Position numbers and translations under genes: made by a program. The notes below the pieces were generated by a model. That model made no database searches. It was not told the origin of the DNA and was given only the letters and a program-made list of their open reading frames with translations. 64,000 nt of DNA from the NCBI GenBank assembly GCA_947642555.1, contig CANRSX010000022.1, forward strand, positions 1 through 64,000, written 5' to 3'. The DNA is from an uncultured Roseburia sp. (GTDB lineage Bacteria; Bacillota; Clostridia; Lachnospirales; Lachnospiraceae). Position 1 is the first letter of the stretch, and each line of letters starts with the position of its first letter. This document shows, in pieces, positions 56,346 through 64,000 of this stretch.

Positions 56346-58049
56346 TTATTTCCGCAATACTTCTGTCCACATCTCATGCAGAATTGTCTCACAAGGCGTT
56401 CCCCGGGTACTGATATACTCATATGGTATACTAAACCCCTGTTTCTTCCGGTATCTGATGCTATATGGAATTTCAGGATATGCCCGTTTTAGCAGTTCTT
56501 TTTTCATATGGCCTGGACATCGCACCTCCTGTGGCAGAGAAAAAGAATACTCAATCACATCCCGATCCAGCAGAGGCACCCGAACTTCCAAAGATAATGC
56601 CATACTGGTGCGATCCACTTTATTCAAAACAGCCGGCAAAAACGTATGGAAATCTATGATCTGTGCTCTGGTAACAGGTGGCAGTTCTTTATGATAATGT
56701 TTCCGTATAAACCAGTAATCATCGTAATCTTTTGGTATACCAAGAAGTTCTGCATATCTTTTTTTCTCACTATGCATCATGCGATGACGTTTCCACGCAA
56801 AAAAGGCAGCTCCATCCAAACATACCGAATCACAGACTGATCTGTACATAACATGATTCCGAACAACATCTTCATACATATCAGATACCGCCCGCAGATT
56901 TATTCCCCTCTTTTTATATAATACGTCAGCAACATCATATCCTCCGAATACTTCATCGCCTCCGTCTCCGGTCAGAAGGACTGTCACTCCGTTCTTTTTC
57001 GCCAGCCGCAAAACCTCATATGTCGGAAAAGCAGAATCATCAGCAAATGGTTCATCAAACCACAGCTTCATATTTTCCAAAAGCTGCCGGTATGTCTGCC
57101 TTTTAAATCTGCCCTCATAATTCTTTAAATCCCACTCTTTTACCAGTCTGCGTGCATATTTTAACTCATCATAAGCAGGATCTTCAAATCCCATCGAAAA
57201 TGTCCCGATCTGTGCATTCATCCTGTGACATTCAAATGTCACAATCCCCGAATCGACGCCTCCGCTTAGCAGCGTACCAACCGTGACATCAGCGATCAGC
57301 TGCGCTTCCACTGCATCCTTTATTCTTTTTCGCAATTCATATTTTGCTGTATCGCTGTTTTTCTTTTTTCCCTCACGCGTACTGACCTTCAGGTGCCAGT
57401 ATGCGCCTTTCCTTTCAATCCGGCTTTTCCTGACATCATAAGTCAGATAATAGCCCGGTTCCAGCTTATATATTCTTTTATATAAAGATTTCGGCTCTGG
57501 AATATAGATATATGTCAGGAAGTCATAAATCGCAGTCTTATCAATTTCCAGTTTCTGATCCCCCAGCATATTTATCAGCCCTTTTAGTTCAGATGAAAAT
57601 CCAAACTCCCGGCCCTGAACATAATAATACAATGGCTTGATCCCGACCCTGTCACGAAACAGTTTGATTTTTTCACGCCGCCTGTCGTAAATTGCAATAG
57701 CAAACATGCCGTCAATTTTATCAATAAAACTGTCGCCATATTCCATATAAGCGTACAAAAGCACCTCTGTATCTGTTTTAGATCGAAAACAATATTTTTT
57801 CTCCAGCTCTTTTTTCAGATTCTCATATTTGTAGATTTCCCCATTAAATACGATACAGACATTTTTATCATCCGAAAACATTGGCTGCATTCCATTACTG
57901 GAAAGATCAATAATGGCCAGACGCGCAAATGCAAACGTAATATCCTGCATTGTTTCAATACAAATACCATCCGGCCCTCTGTGTTTCATACTTTCTATTC
58001 CTGCACGATAATTCCACGTCCTCTTATTGCCACCAAGTATTCCGCACAT
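56346..58049 (-). CDS. asnB: Glutamine-dependent asparagine synthetase-like protein
   Basis: 567 aa. The N-terminal glutaminase domain has catalytic Cys2 (MCGILGG), KHRGPDGI, RLAIIDLSSNGMQP and FNGEIYKYENL. The C-terminal synthetase domain has the ATP pyrophosphatase loop LLSGGVDSGIV and LLTGDGGDEVFGGYDV. In glycan loci such proteins are believed to amidate sugar acids or their derivatives, which fits the uronic-acid genes nearby. Plain asparagine synthesis is the alternative. GAGGTG lies before the ATG. Confidence 0.88.
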   Translation of the reverse strand: MCGILGGNKRTWNYRAGIESMKHRGPDGICIETMQDITFAFARLAIIDLSSNGMQPMFSDDKNVCIVFNGEIYKYENLKKELEKKYCFRSKTDTEVLLYAYMEYGDSFIDKIDGMFAIAIYDRRREKIKLFRDRVGIKPLYYYVQGREFGFSSELKGLINMLGDQKLEIDKTAIYDFLTYIYIPEPKSLYKRIYKLEPGYYLTYDVRKSRIERKGAYWHLKVSTREGKKKNSDTAKYELRKRIKDAVEAQLIADVTVGTLLSGGVDSGIVTFECHRMNAQIGTFSMGFEDPAYDELKYARRLVKEWDLKNYEGRFKRQTYRQLLENMKLWFDEPFADDSAFPTYEVLRLAKKNGVTVLLTGDGGDEVFGGYDVADVLYKKRGINLRAVSDMYEDVVRNHVMYRSVCDSVCLDGAAFFAWKRHRMMHSEKKRYAELLGIPKDYDDYWFIRKHYHKELPPVTRAQIIDFHTFLPAVLNKVDRTSMALSLEVRVPLLDRDVIEYSFSLPQEVRCPGHMKKELLKRAYPEIPYSIRYRKKQGFSIPYEYISTRGTPCETILHEMWTEVLRK

Positions 58050-58076
58050 TTTACAAGCACCTCTCTTCTGCCCGTT

Positions 58077-58562
58077 CTACGCTTCATGCTCCATTTCAGA
58101 CAGGATATCCTCAAATGAAATAACCGGACAGTCCGTGACCTCCATCAGCGTACGTTCTATCTCATTAAAATAAAAGAAAGCTGTAATGATAATTGCATCC
58201 GCCACAGGCAGTTGATCTCCTGGATCCATAACCTCAACCCCTGCATTCACCGCTTTCGCATTCCGATCAATTGCATACTTCACCTCAACGCCCCCGGTTT
58301 GCAGTTCCTTTAACAGACATTTCCCAAGATAATGCATTCCATAAATCGCAACGGAACGATAACCATTCTTCTTAAGGTGTTCTGCAACCGATCTGCCGTT
58401 TTGTCTCAAAATCATCCAGCGTTCGAAAACGTTCAGAATCGCATCATTTTTCTGATCCAGTTCTTTTTCTTTTTTTAACTTATCATTCATTGCCCTAAAG
58501 ACACCAATGCCACCCAGGCCCATTCCGCACAATCCCAAAACCAGCGCTGTCATTTTTTTCAC
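58077..58562 (-). CDS. Membrane-anchored stand-alone Rossmann protein, paralogue 2
   Basis: 161 aa, paralogue of 35191-35667. N-terminal hydrophobic segment (MTALVLGLCGMGLGGIGVF), short charged helix, ILNVFERWMILRQNGRSVAE, then SVAIYGMHYLGKCLLKEL, YAIDRNAKAVNAGVEV, DAIIITAFFYFNEIE and DCPVISFEDI. The YGMxYxG turn and the final CP(I/V)(L/I)S(L/F)EDI are shared with paralogue 1. The start is GTG with AGGGA seven bases upstream. No catalytic residues are recognised. Confidence 0.8.
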   Translation of the reverse strand: MKKMTALVLGLCGMGLGGIGVFRAMNDKLKKEKELDQKNDAILNVFERWMILRQNGRSVAEHLKKNGYRSVAIYGMHYLGKCLLKELQTGGVEVKYAIDRNAKAVNAGVEVMDPGDQLPVADAIIITAFFYFNEIERTLMEVTDCPVISFEDILSEMEHEA

Positions 58563-58636
58563 TGTTTATTCCCTCTCACCTGCAAACTTTATTGCTGTTA
58601 TTCTCCTTTTTCCCGGCCATATAAATCAGGCACATC

Positions 58637-59578
58637 TCAAAAAAGTGCAGACCTGAAATAATTAATCGTTTTTTGCAATCCATCATTCAGTGCTGTCACA
58701 GGCTCCCAATCCAGCTCCTTTTGGGCAAGATCTATCACAGGTTTTCTCTGTACAGGGTCATCCTGCGGTAGTGGAAAATGAACAATCTTTGACATGCTGC
58801 CTGTCAGACGGATCACAGTCTCTGCCAGAGAGAGCATGGTACATTCCACCGGATTTCCCAAATTTACCGGTCCGGTAAAGCCTTCCCTGCTTTCCATCAT
58901 CCGTATCATCCCATCAATCAAATCATCAACATAACAAAAACTTCGTGTCTGCTTCCCGTCGCCATATATCGTAATATCATCGCCCTTTAATGCCTGTACA
59001 ATAAAATTTGACACAACTCTGCCGTCATCCGAGCGCATTCTAGGCCCATATGTATTAAAAATGCGTATTACCTTAATATCCACTCCGTGTTGTCTGTGGT
59101 AATCAAAAAACAACGTCTCCGCCATGCGCTTGCCCTCGTCGTAGCAGGAACGGACGCCGATCGGATTCACACTGCCGCAATAGCTCTCTGGCTGCGGATG
59201 CACCTGCGGGTTTCCATATACCTCACTGGTACTCGCCTGTAGTATTCTGGCATGACAGCGTTTTGCCAGACCCAAAGTATGCAGTGCGCCAATTACGCTC
59301 GTCTTTCCTGTCTTTATCGGATCATACTGATAATGAATCGGGCTTGCCGGACACGCCAAATTATAGATCTCATCGCATTCTACATATACATCTTCTAATA
59401 TATCATGACGAATAAACTCAAAATACGGATTATCCATCAGATGTCGGATATTGTCTTTCTGTCCGGTAAACAGATTATCCATGCAGACTACATCGTTTCC
59501 CTTTTCCAACAATCTTTCGCACAAATGCGATCCGATAAATCCGGCTCCCCCCGTCACTAAGACTCGCTTTCGCTTCAT
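58637..59578 (-). CDS. UDP-glucuronate decarboxylase (UDP-xylose synthase)
   Basis: 313 aa. Oxidises and decarboxylates UDP-GlcA to UDP-xylose. [46 protein letters not shown] (diagnostic), [26 protein letters not shown] (Tyr-x3-Lys) and [10 protein letters not shown] are all present. GGAGG nine bases before the ATG, one base after the upstream stop. No UDP-glucose dehydrogenase is in the window to make its substrate. Confidence 0.93.
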   Translation of the reverse strand: MKRKRVLVTGGAGFIGSHLCERLLEKGNDVVCMDNLFTGQKDNIRHLMDNPYFEFIRHDILEDVYVECDEIYNLACPASPIHYQYDPIKTGKTSVIGALHTLGLAKRCHARILQASTSEVYGNPQVHPQPESYCGSVNPIGVRSCYDEGKRMAETLFFDYHRQHGVDIKVIRIFNTYGPRMRSDDGRVVSNFIVQALKGDDITIYGDGKQTRSFCYVDDLIDGMIRMMESREGFTGPVNLGNPVECTMLSLAETVIRLTGSMSKIVHFPLPQDDPVQRKPVIDLAQKELDWEPVTALNDGLQKTINYFRSALF

Positions 59579-60487
59579 TTATATTACCTCCAAATGCTTA
59601 TTGATACAGTCTGCTGCCCAGGCTTCCGGCTGACCTTCTATCTGCACACGTATCAGAACGATTTCTTTTCCGTCTCCACACATTACCTTTACGCCGCCTT
59701 CTGATCCCTGCTCTGACAATGATGCTTTCCATACATAAATTTTGGTCTTTTTCCCTTCTACATCCGTATAAAAATATGCTCCGGGATATGGCTTCGTCTG
59801 CCCTCTGACCTGATTATAGATATCCAAAGCATTCTGCGTAAAATCGAATTCACCATCTGACGGTCTGCGCCTGGGATAGTGCGTTGCTTTTGAATCGTCC
59901 TGCCTTTTCCCATCCAGAATACCATTTGACCAGTCCTCCAAATGTTTGCTTATCGTCTTTACCGAAGCAGACGCGACTTTGTCATACACGGTTTTGACAT
60001 CATCATATGGTTCGATCATAAATTTTTCCTGTGCATAGATCTCTCCCGTATCATACTGCATTTCCATGCCAAAAAAGCTGTCTCCCCATTCCCTCTCTCC
60101 CGTAATAATCGCCCAGTTGATGCACGCCGCACCACGCCCCTTCGGCAAAGGCGCCGGGTGTTCCCCTATACAGGCATATAAAGGAATCTCCAGGATCTCC
60201 TGCTTAAATTTCTGTGACCAGCCCGACTGAATGATAACATCCGGCCTGCATGACCTCAGAAACTGAATGCATTCTGGTTCATTTACACTATCGCAGTAAT
60301 AAATATTCAGCTTATATTTTTTTACCAGATCCATATATGAATCATAATTTGCCTTTCCCACTGCGGCTTCTGGATTCAGGTTGACAATTCCAGTCAGTTC
60401 AACTCCTTTTATCACATCCCTGCTGCATATAGCCTCGATCATAGCTCTTCCAACGCTTGTACAGGCAACTAAAACAACCTTTCCCAT
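59579..60487 (-). CDS. Formyltransferase family protein
   Basis: 302 aa, related to methionyl-tRNA and sugar N-formyltransferases using 10-formyl-THF. HPAPLPKGRGAACINWAI is the active-site region, and YDTGEIYAQ contains the conserved Asp. A C-terminal Fmt_C-like part is seen (DGEFDFTQNALDIYNQV, RGQTKPYPGAYFY). The usual Asn-x-His triad reads Gly-Glu-His here, so catalysis may differ. It lies next to a PIG-L deacetylase, which suggests deacetylation followed by N-formylation of an amino sugar. AGGAGAG before the ATG. Confidence 0.8.
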   Translation of the reverse strand: MGKVVLVACTSVGRAMIEAICSRDVIKGVELTGIVNLNPEAAVGKANYDSYMDLVKKYKLNIYYCDSVNEPECIQFLRSCRPDVIIQSGWSQKFKQEILEIPLYACIGEHPAPLPKGRGAACINWAIITGEREWGDSFFGMEMQYDTGEIYAQEKFMIEPYDDVKTVYDKVASASVKTISKHLEDWSNGILDGKRQDDSKATHYPRRRPSDGEFDFTQNALDIYNQVRGQTKPYPGAYFYTDVEGKKTKIYVWKASLSEQGSEGGVKVMCGDGKEIVLIRVQIEGQPEAWAADCINKHLEVI

Positions 60488-60496
60488 TGTTCTCTC

Positions 60497-61132
60497 CTAT
60501 TTCAGCAAGTATTTTTGTACAACAAACCCTTCTGCATATTTCACTTTATTTGCAAATCCCCAGACACTGTTGCGTTCTATATTCGTCTCGAAAAGTGAAT
60601 TAAATCTATTGTGATCCCCTGTATACTGATACAGGGCTTCTTTCTTCTTCTCCACATAATCGGATATGTCAACAAAAAACGTCGGTGAAAAAGGACTCGG
60701 CAAAATATACAAGTTACTTTGATAAAAAAATATGTTCTCACAATGTCTCGCAGCCGTGACGCAGATTTTTGAAGCAGCAATATGATCCTGATTCAAATCA
60801 TCCGTGTAATGCATAAATACCGTATCAATATTATATTTGAAAATAATATCTTCTACTTTCTGCATTATCTCCGTCGTATAAAATAAATGCCCACAGCTGA
60901 CCGGCTCAAACTCCGTAATTTCATGAACTCCCAGCACCCTGCATGCCTGTGCGCTTTCTTCTACGCTTGTCTCATAAAAAACATGAATATTCATTTGCGA
61001 AAACTGTGTCACATTATCCGTAAGCGTCAGCTTATATACCTTTTTCCCCTCTGCTGCCAATCTGGCTGATGTTCCACCGCACCCCAGTTCCGCATCATCG
61101 TAATGCGCACCTATCACTAATATATTTTCCAT
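60497..61132 (-). CDS. PIG-L family deacetylase
   Basis: 211 aa zinc deacetylase of the LmbE/PIG-L family, removing N-acetyl from an amino sugar. ILVIGAHYDDAELGCGGT carries the metal-binding A-H-x-D-D motif; FMHYTDDLNQDHIAASKI has the second histidine. The start is MENILVIGAHYDD with AGAGGAAAG upstream. First gene of operon B, directly behind the promoter-dyad-terminator module, and nine bases from the formyltransferase. Confidence 0.9.
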   Translation of the reverse strand: MENILVIGAHYDDAELGCGGTSARLAAEGKKVYKLTLTDNVTQFSQMNIHVFYETSVEESAQACRVLGVHEITEFEPVSCGHLFYTTEIMQKVEDIIFKYNIDTVFMHYTDDLNQDHIAASKICVTAARHCENIFFYQSNLYILPSPFSPTFFVDISDYVEKKKEALYQYTGDHNRFNSLFETNIERNSVWGFANKVKYAEGFVVQKYLLK

Positions 61133-61163
61133 ATCTTTCCTCTCTGTTTTATTTCTTTTCCTC

Positions 61164-61206
61164 AAAATAAAAAGGAATTCATGGCGATACTATCCCTCAT
61201 GAATCC
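61164..61206 (-). terminator. Leader terminator, module B
   Basis: GGATTCATG (61198-61206 complement) and CATGAATTCC (61174-61183) pair with one bulge and a 14-base loop, followed by TTTTTATTTTG on the minus strand. It is 32 bases before the first gene of operon B, in the same place as the module A terminator. Confidence 0.75.
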
Positions 61207-61223
61207 CAACTCTGATCTCATAT

Positions 61224-61263
61224 ATTGTATACATCCATGTATCTAATATATCATCCATGATAT
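61224..61263 (-). promoter_or_regulatory. Tandem-dyad promoter, module B
   Basis: Minus strand: dyad 1 ATATCATGGATGATAT (61248-61263, identical to module A), dyad 2 ATACATGGATGTAT (61229-61242, perfect), then TACAAT (61224-61229). Dyad centres are 20 bp apart. As in module A, dyad 1 covers the -35 position and no good -35 hexamer exists. Confidence 0.65.
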
Positions 61264-61277
61264 AACCGCTGTCCTAT

Positions 61278-61304
61278 ATATCGACCACTTCAAACCGATA
61301 CATA
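61278..61304 (-). promoter_or_regulatory. Sigma-28-like promoter, module B
   Basis: Minus strand: TATG (61301-61304), 15 bases, GTCGATAT (61278-61285). Same spacing and similar elements as in module A; flanking GGGTTATG is identical in both. Confidence 0.5.
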
Positions 61305-61362
61305 ACCCCTGCATCTATACTCCATTATATGACAAAAAGGGATCTGTATCCTCCAAACTCCA

Positions 61363-62526
61363 TTAAATCCTAATATGCCCCTTATCATCCCTTCCATAAC
61401 ACCACCACAAATACTCTTCTATGTATTCCCTGAAATCCATTTTTTCACACGCTTTTTTCGCCACCCTGCCATTCCTAATAAACTGATCACTCCATTTCAA
61501 TCCCAAAATGTCTTTTACAACCGGGTACACCGGTTCCTCATGCATATCAAGACTAAATTCAGCAACAATATTTTTATCTTCAATATGAAGCATGTCTAAT
61601 ATATCCAAACATATTTTTTCAAAAATATCATTTGTCGGATGACCCATGTCAAAAAATAATTTTTTCTCTTTATAATTATTTAGGATATAATCTAATATTT
61701 TAATGTCCCAGCAGGTTTCCCTCTCTCTGATTTTATGCAGATATGTTTCAAAGTTTTCTTTCACACTTTCGACATCCAGGCACTTTCCGTTGCAAAAAGC
61801 GATAATCTCTTCTTTTTTCATCTTCTGTTCTACGCATCTGTCAATCACTTTATCCGCATATGGAAACATACCGTTTGCATCTTTTCCATTCGCTATTTTA
61901 TCATTTCGCTTGTTCCAGTCAGATTGCGGAAACAATAATTTCCCTAAACCAAACAAATGTGGGATAATAATTTCAACCACGCTCTCTTTCATCTGATTTC
62001 TCATATATTCATCTGACAGATAATAGCCATACTCATTATCCAGTCTTATATCTTCATGAATCCAGACATCGCTATGATATAATACTTCTTTTTCTATTTT
62101 CCTGTCACTATTATTACAAATCTCAGGATTGGGATAAACAGAATATCGTCCGCGAAATGTTTCAGAAGACAACAGAAAAGACCTGATTATCGCCATATGA
62201 CAGTTTCCATGCAGAAGTACAATTTTCTTATATAACCATTCATAATATATATAATCTTGAAACTCCCGCAAGCCACTCCCACAAAGTTGTTTTGAAATCG
62301 ACAGATACACTTCTATACTTGTCGCCACGAGTATAAACATTCCCTGCGGCAGTTCATCAATCTCATAAACCGGACAATCACAAAAACAACCCACCTCACG
62401 GTTATTATTGATATAACATGCTATCTTAATTCCCTTCTCCTTCAAATAATAGGTACACCGAACACTATTGAGCGCCGTTCCAAATATCGCAATCTTTCTA
62501 TTACCAATCCAGTGCAAACTATACAT
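61363..62526 (-). CDS. Rossmann-fused WcbI-like protein
   Basis: 387 aa. Residues 1-105: Rossmann-like domain (KIAIFGTALNSVRCTYYL, CYINNNREVGCFC, MFILVATSIEV). From residue ~107: IVLLHGNCHMAIIRSFLL, the GNC-x motif of WcbI-type capsule proteins (putative acyltransferase/esterase fold), with a late FDMGHPTNDIFEKI block that supplies an Asp-x-x-His. The start is ATG 62524-62526, seven bases from AAGGAG; a GTG two codons earlier is too close to that site. Its stop is about 60 bases before module B. Confidence 0.78.
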   Translation of the reverse strand: MYSLHWIGNRKIAIFGTALNSVRCTYYLKEKGIKIACYINNNREVGCFCDCPVYEIDELPQGMFILVATSIEVYLSISKQLCGSGLREFQDYIYYEWLYKKIVLLHGNCHMAIIRSFLLSSETFRGRYSVYPNPEICNNSDRKIEKEVLYHSDVWIHEDIRLDNEYGYYLSDEYMRNQMKESVVEIIIPHLFGLGKLLFPQSDWNKRNDKIANGKDANGMFPYADKVIDRCVEQKMKKEEIIAFCNGKCLDVESVKENFETYLHKIRERETCWDIKILDYILNNYKEKKLFFDMGHPTNDIFEKICLDILDMLHIEDKNIVAEFSLDMHEEPVYPVVKDILGLKWSDQFIRNGRVAKKACEKMDFREYIEEYLWWCYGRDDKGHIRI

Positions 62527-62538
62527 ATTCACGCTCCT

Positions 62539-62661
62539 TTATATCTCTGCACAAATTTTTGATCGTTTTCGCAATCTATAACTTGTGCCATCCGTAAAGG
62601 TATATTGCGACAATACTTTCACATCCTTCAGTTTTTGATAAATCTGTGCAAGCGTCTCCAC
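62539..62661 (-). CDS. Possible 40-residue ORF or gene remnant
   Basis: An open frame from GTG (62659-62661) to TAA, with GGAGG about ten bases upstream, encoding a basic peptide that includes LSQYTFTDGTSYRLRKRSK. It fills most of the 187-base gap between two genes. It could be a small protein, a leader peptide or the tail of a deleted gene; I recognise no family. Confidence 0.25.
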   Translation of the reverse strand: METLAQIYQKLKDVKVLSQYTFTDGTSYRLRKRSKICAEI

Positions 62662-62713
62662 CTAACCCCTTCCTCCAGACCCCATTATATACCATTGCAA
62701 TTTACATATTGTT

Positions 62714-64000
62714 TCAAATCCCGGTACTGATAATCTGATAAACTGCTTCCGCGATCAGCTGATTTCCTTTTTCAAACACATGGCATTCGTCAATGTATAT
62801 ATCCTGTTTATTGTCAAAAATATCTGACAGGTCATAAATATATCTGTATTGTTCTGAAATTTCCTCAAACCTTTTCTTAAACTCCTCCGCCTTTTCATAT
62901 GTTCTGATATTAGTAACAGAAGACCACAACAATCCTCTTTCTTCTTTTGATATTTTCTTTTTATAAAACAGCGTCGGTTGAAAAAAGGAATAAAACCTAA
63001 TCTGCTCACTTTCACAAATTGCCTTCATTTTCTTTATATTTCCCAGCCATATATTAAACAGATCCGTTGAAACCTCAAGACCTGAATACGGCGGAACAAT
63101 TTCCGAAAAATGATCCAGCCATATTTCACTTCTATATTTATATGCGAAATCCATTGCTCTTTTCAGCTCGTCAAACGCAAACGGATTTTCCGTCCCAAAC
63201 TGACTCAGCATGTCCAAAGCTCCATCGTAGGCAATAACCAGATCCGGCTTTAAAAACATGACATCTCTGATCAGTTTTATCAGTTCATGCGCAGAGGTAT
63301 ATGTGGCCACGCTTCCATTATAAATCGTTACGTCCTTACGGTTTATCTGTTTATACAGAAACTCAGGCCAGGATTTAAATGAATACAGCTCCCCCTCTGT
63401 CGTTGACGCCCCTAGGACAACGATTCTTTTACCAGGTGAAACCTGATTCCCTATCACGGAAAATCCGCACACACCCTGCTTTCCCACAAAGGAATGGCCC
63501 AAATTAATATCCAGAATCTCATCCCGCATCCCCACATACGAAACCTGAAACGGATTATCCAGCCCGACGTCCCGCAGCATAACCAAATCCAGATCTTCTA
63601 ATACCCCTGACAGTCTCTGGTAATCTTTCCGGCTGATCAGGACAAAAAAATCACTCTCATAAAGTACCTCTTCAATCGAAATTGTATTATCTTCACACGT
63701 CCCGTCATCTATAAGACCCTTCACGCAAAAATCCAGCAGTTCATAAATCCGCGCAATTTTTCTGCTTCTCTCCGAAGTGCCATAGACAAACACTTTTTTA
63801 TTTCGAATGACCTCTCTTGCCCTTCCAATATAGTTTGTACAGAATATTTCTTTTCCTTCAAGCAGGATTCTTTTCTCTGTAAAATCATTCAATGTCCTGT
63901 AATTATAGCGATATCTCGTCAGATCAGGCGCCTGATCCGATATTGTCTGATCAATCTCATCATACGCATCCCGGACAGCGATCACCACAGACATGTCTAC
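62714..64000 (-). CDS. Rossmann-fused SGNH-hydrolase-like protein, possibly partial
   Basis: At least 426 aa. The first visible ATG is at 63994, but the frame is open to the right edge and no ribosome binding site is visible, so the true start may lie outside. Residues ~60-145: Rossmann-like domain (KVFVYGTSERSRKIARIY, GLIDDGTCED, DFFVLISRKDY). From residue ~185: RIVVLGASTTEGELYSF, a GxSxT nucleophile motif like SGNH/GDSL esterases, then LVIAYDGALDM and a late YIDECHVFEKGNQLIAEA with the Asp-x-x-His pair. Likely adds or removes an acyl group on a glycan. Confidence 0.75.
   Translation of the reverse strand, partial: VDMSVVIAVRDAYDEIDQTISDQAPDLTRYRYNYRTLNDFTEKRILLEGKEIFCTNYIGRAREVIRNKKVFVYGTSERSRKIARIYELLDFCVKGLIDDGTCEDNTISIEEVLYESDFFVLISRKDYQRLSGVLEDLDLVMLRDVGLDNPFQVSYVGMRDEILDINLGHSFVGKQGVCGFSVIGNQVSPGKRIVVLGASTTEGELYSFKSWPEFLYKQINRKDVTIYNGSVATYTSAHELIKLIRDVMFLKPDLVIAYDGALDMLSQFGTENPFAFDELKRAMDFAYKYRSEIWLDHFSEIVPPYSGLEVSTDLFNIWLGNIKKMKAICESEQIRFYSFFQPTLFYKKKISKEERGLLWSSVTNIRTYEKAEEFKKRFEEISEQYRYIYDLSDIFDNKQDIYIDECHVFEKGNQLIAEAVYQIISTGI

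Noticed and set aside
62684-62712. Promoter upstream of the WcbI-like gene based on TATAAT at 62684-62689
   Set aside because: No acceptable -35 hexamer at 16-19 bases and no resemblance to the duplicated module, so it was not listed as a feature.
18181-64000. CRISPR arrays, insertion sequences, att sites or phage genes in the accessory region
   Set aside because: No regularly spaced repeats, transposase or integrase reading frames were seen. The only repeats are the duplicated leader module and the palindrome in the CgeB-like gene.

Overview
The window comes from the chromosome of a motile, Gram-positive, anaerobic Clostridia-type bacterium, most likely a Lachnospiraceae member. The evidence is the ribosomal/RNA polymerase supercluster with Firmicutes-style signals (strong AGGAGG ribosome binding sites, consensus sigma-A promoters), a zinc-type L33, a flagellin and a FliD-like cap protein, and a very large glycan gene island. 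The species cannot be fixed from the sequence alone.

Region 1 (1-16.5 kb, minus strand) is core information processing. In transcription order it reads rpmG-secE-nusG-rplK-rplA, then rplJ-rplL behind a perfect-consensus promoter and an L10-type leader with an intrinsic attenuator, then a short flagellin with its own promoter and terminator, then rpoB-rpoC, and finally rpsL-rpsG-fusA-tuf (tuf runs off the left edge). The flagellin lies between rplL and rpoB, an unusual place. A FliD-like cap gene with a sigma-28-type promoter diverges from rpmG at 16.8-18.1 kb.

Region 2 (18.2-24.4 kb, minus strand) is a GC-rich six-gene operon: an Rpe-family epimerase, an IspD/TarI-family cytidylyltransferase, a GatD/TarJ-type polyol-phosphate dehydrogenase, a GT2-TPR glycosyltransferase and two CgeB-like glycosyltransferases. 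It looks like a pathway that makes and transfers a CDP-activated polyol. A 1.5 kb stretch of decayed AAA-ATPase/PD-(D/E)XK genes (24.5-25.9 kb) separates it from the next region.

Region 3 (26-64 kb, minus strand) is visibly more AT-rich and holds 33 glycan genes in two long operons plus a third unit at the right edge. Operon B (61.1 down to 35.9 kb, 23 genes) carries sugar-nucleotide enzymes (UDP-GlcNAc 2-epimerase, UDP-ManNAc dehydrogenase, UDP-GlcA decarboxylase and 4-epimerase homologues), an asparagine synthetase-like amidotransferase, a PIG-L deacetylase beside a formyltransferase, a PAPS sulfotransferase, many glycosyltransferases, two tandem proteins resembling the Maf N-terminal region, and a radical SAM enzyme. 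Operon A (35.7 down to 26.1 kb, 8 genes) adds four GT2 proteins (one fused to DUF4422), a GT32, a second sulfotransferase and a second radical SAM enzyme.

Two features stand out. First, both operons begin with the same duplicated module of about 140 bp: a sigma-28-like promoter, two tandem dyads of the form CATGGATG overlapping a second -10 box, and an intrinsic terminator placed before the first gene. Second, the same small Rossmann-like domain (a [FWY]G-x-x-x-[GA] turn, then a G-[FY]-[ID]-D-like strand, then a D-[YF]-[IL]-[LV]-[IV]-A strand) recurs at least 13 times in 12 proteins. It is fused to enzymes of unrelated chemistry and also occurs alone with an N-terminal hydrophobic anchor in two paralogues. 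With flagellin, cap gene and Maf-like proteins nearby, the simplest reading is a flagellin (or other surface) glycosylation locus whose enzymes may be physically linked by this domain. That reading is inference.
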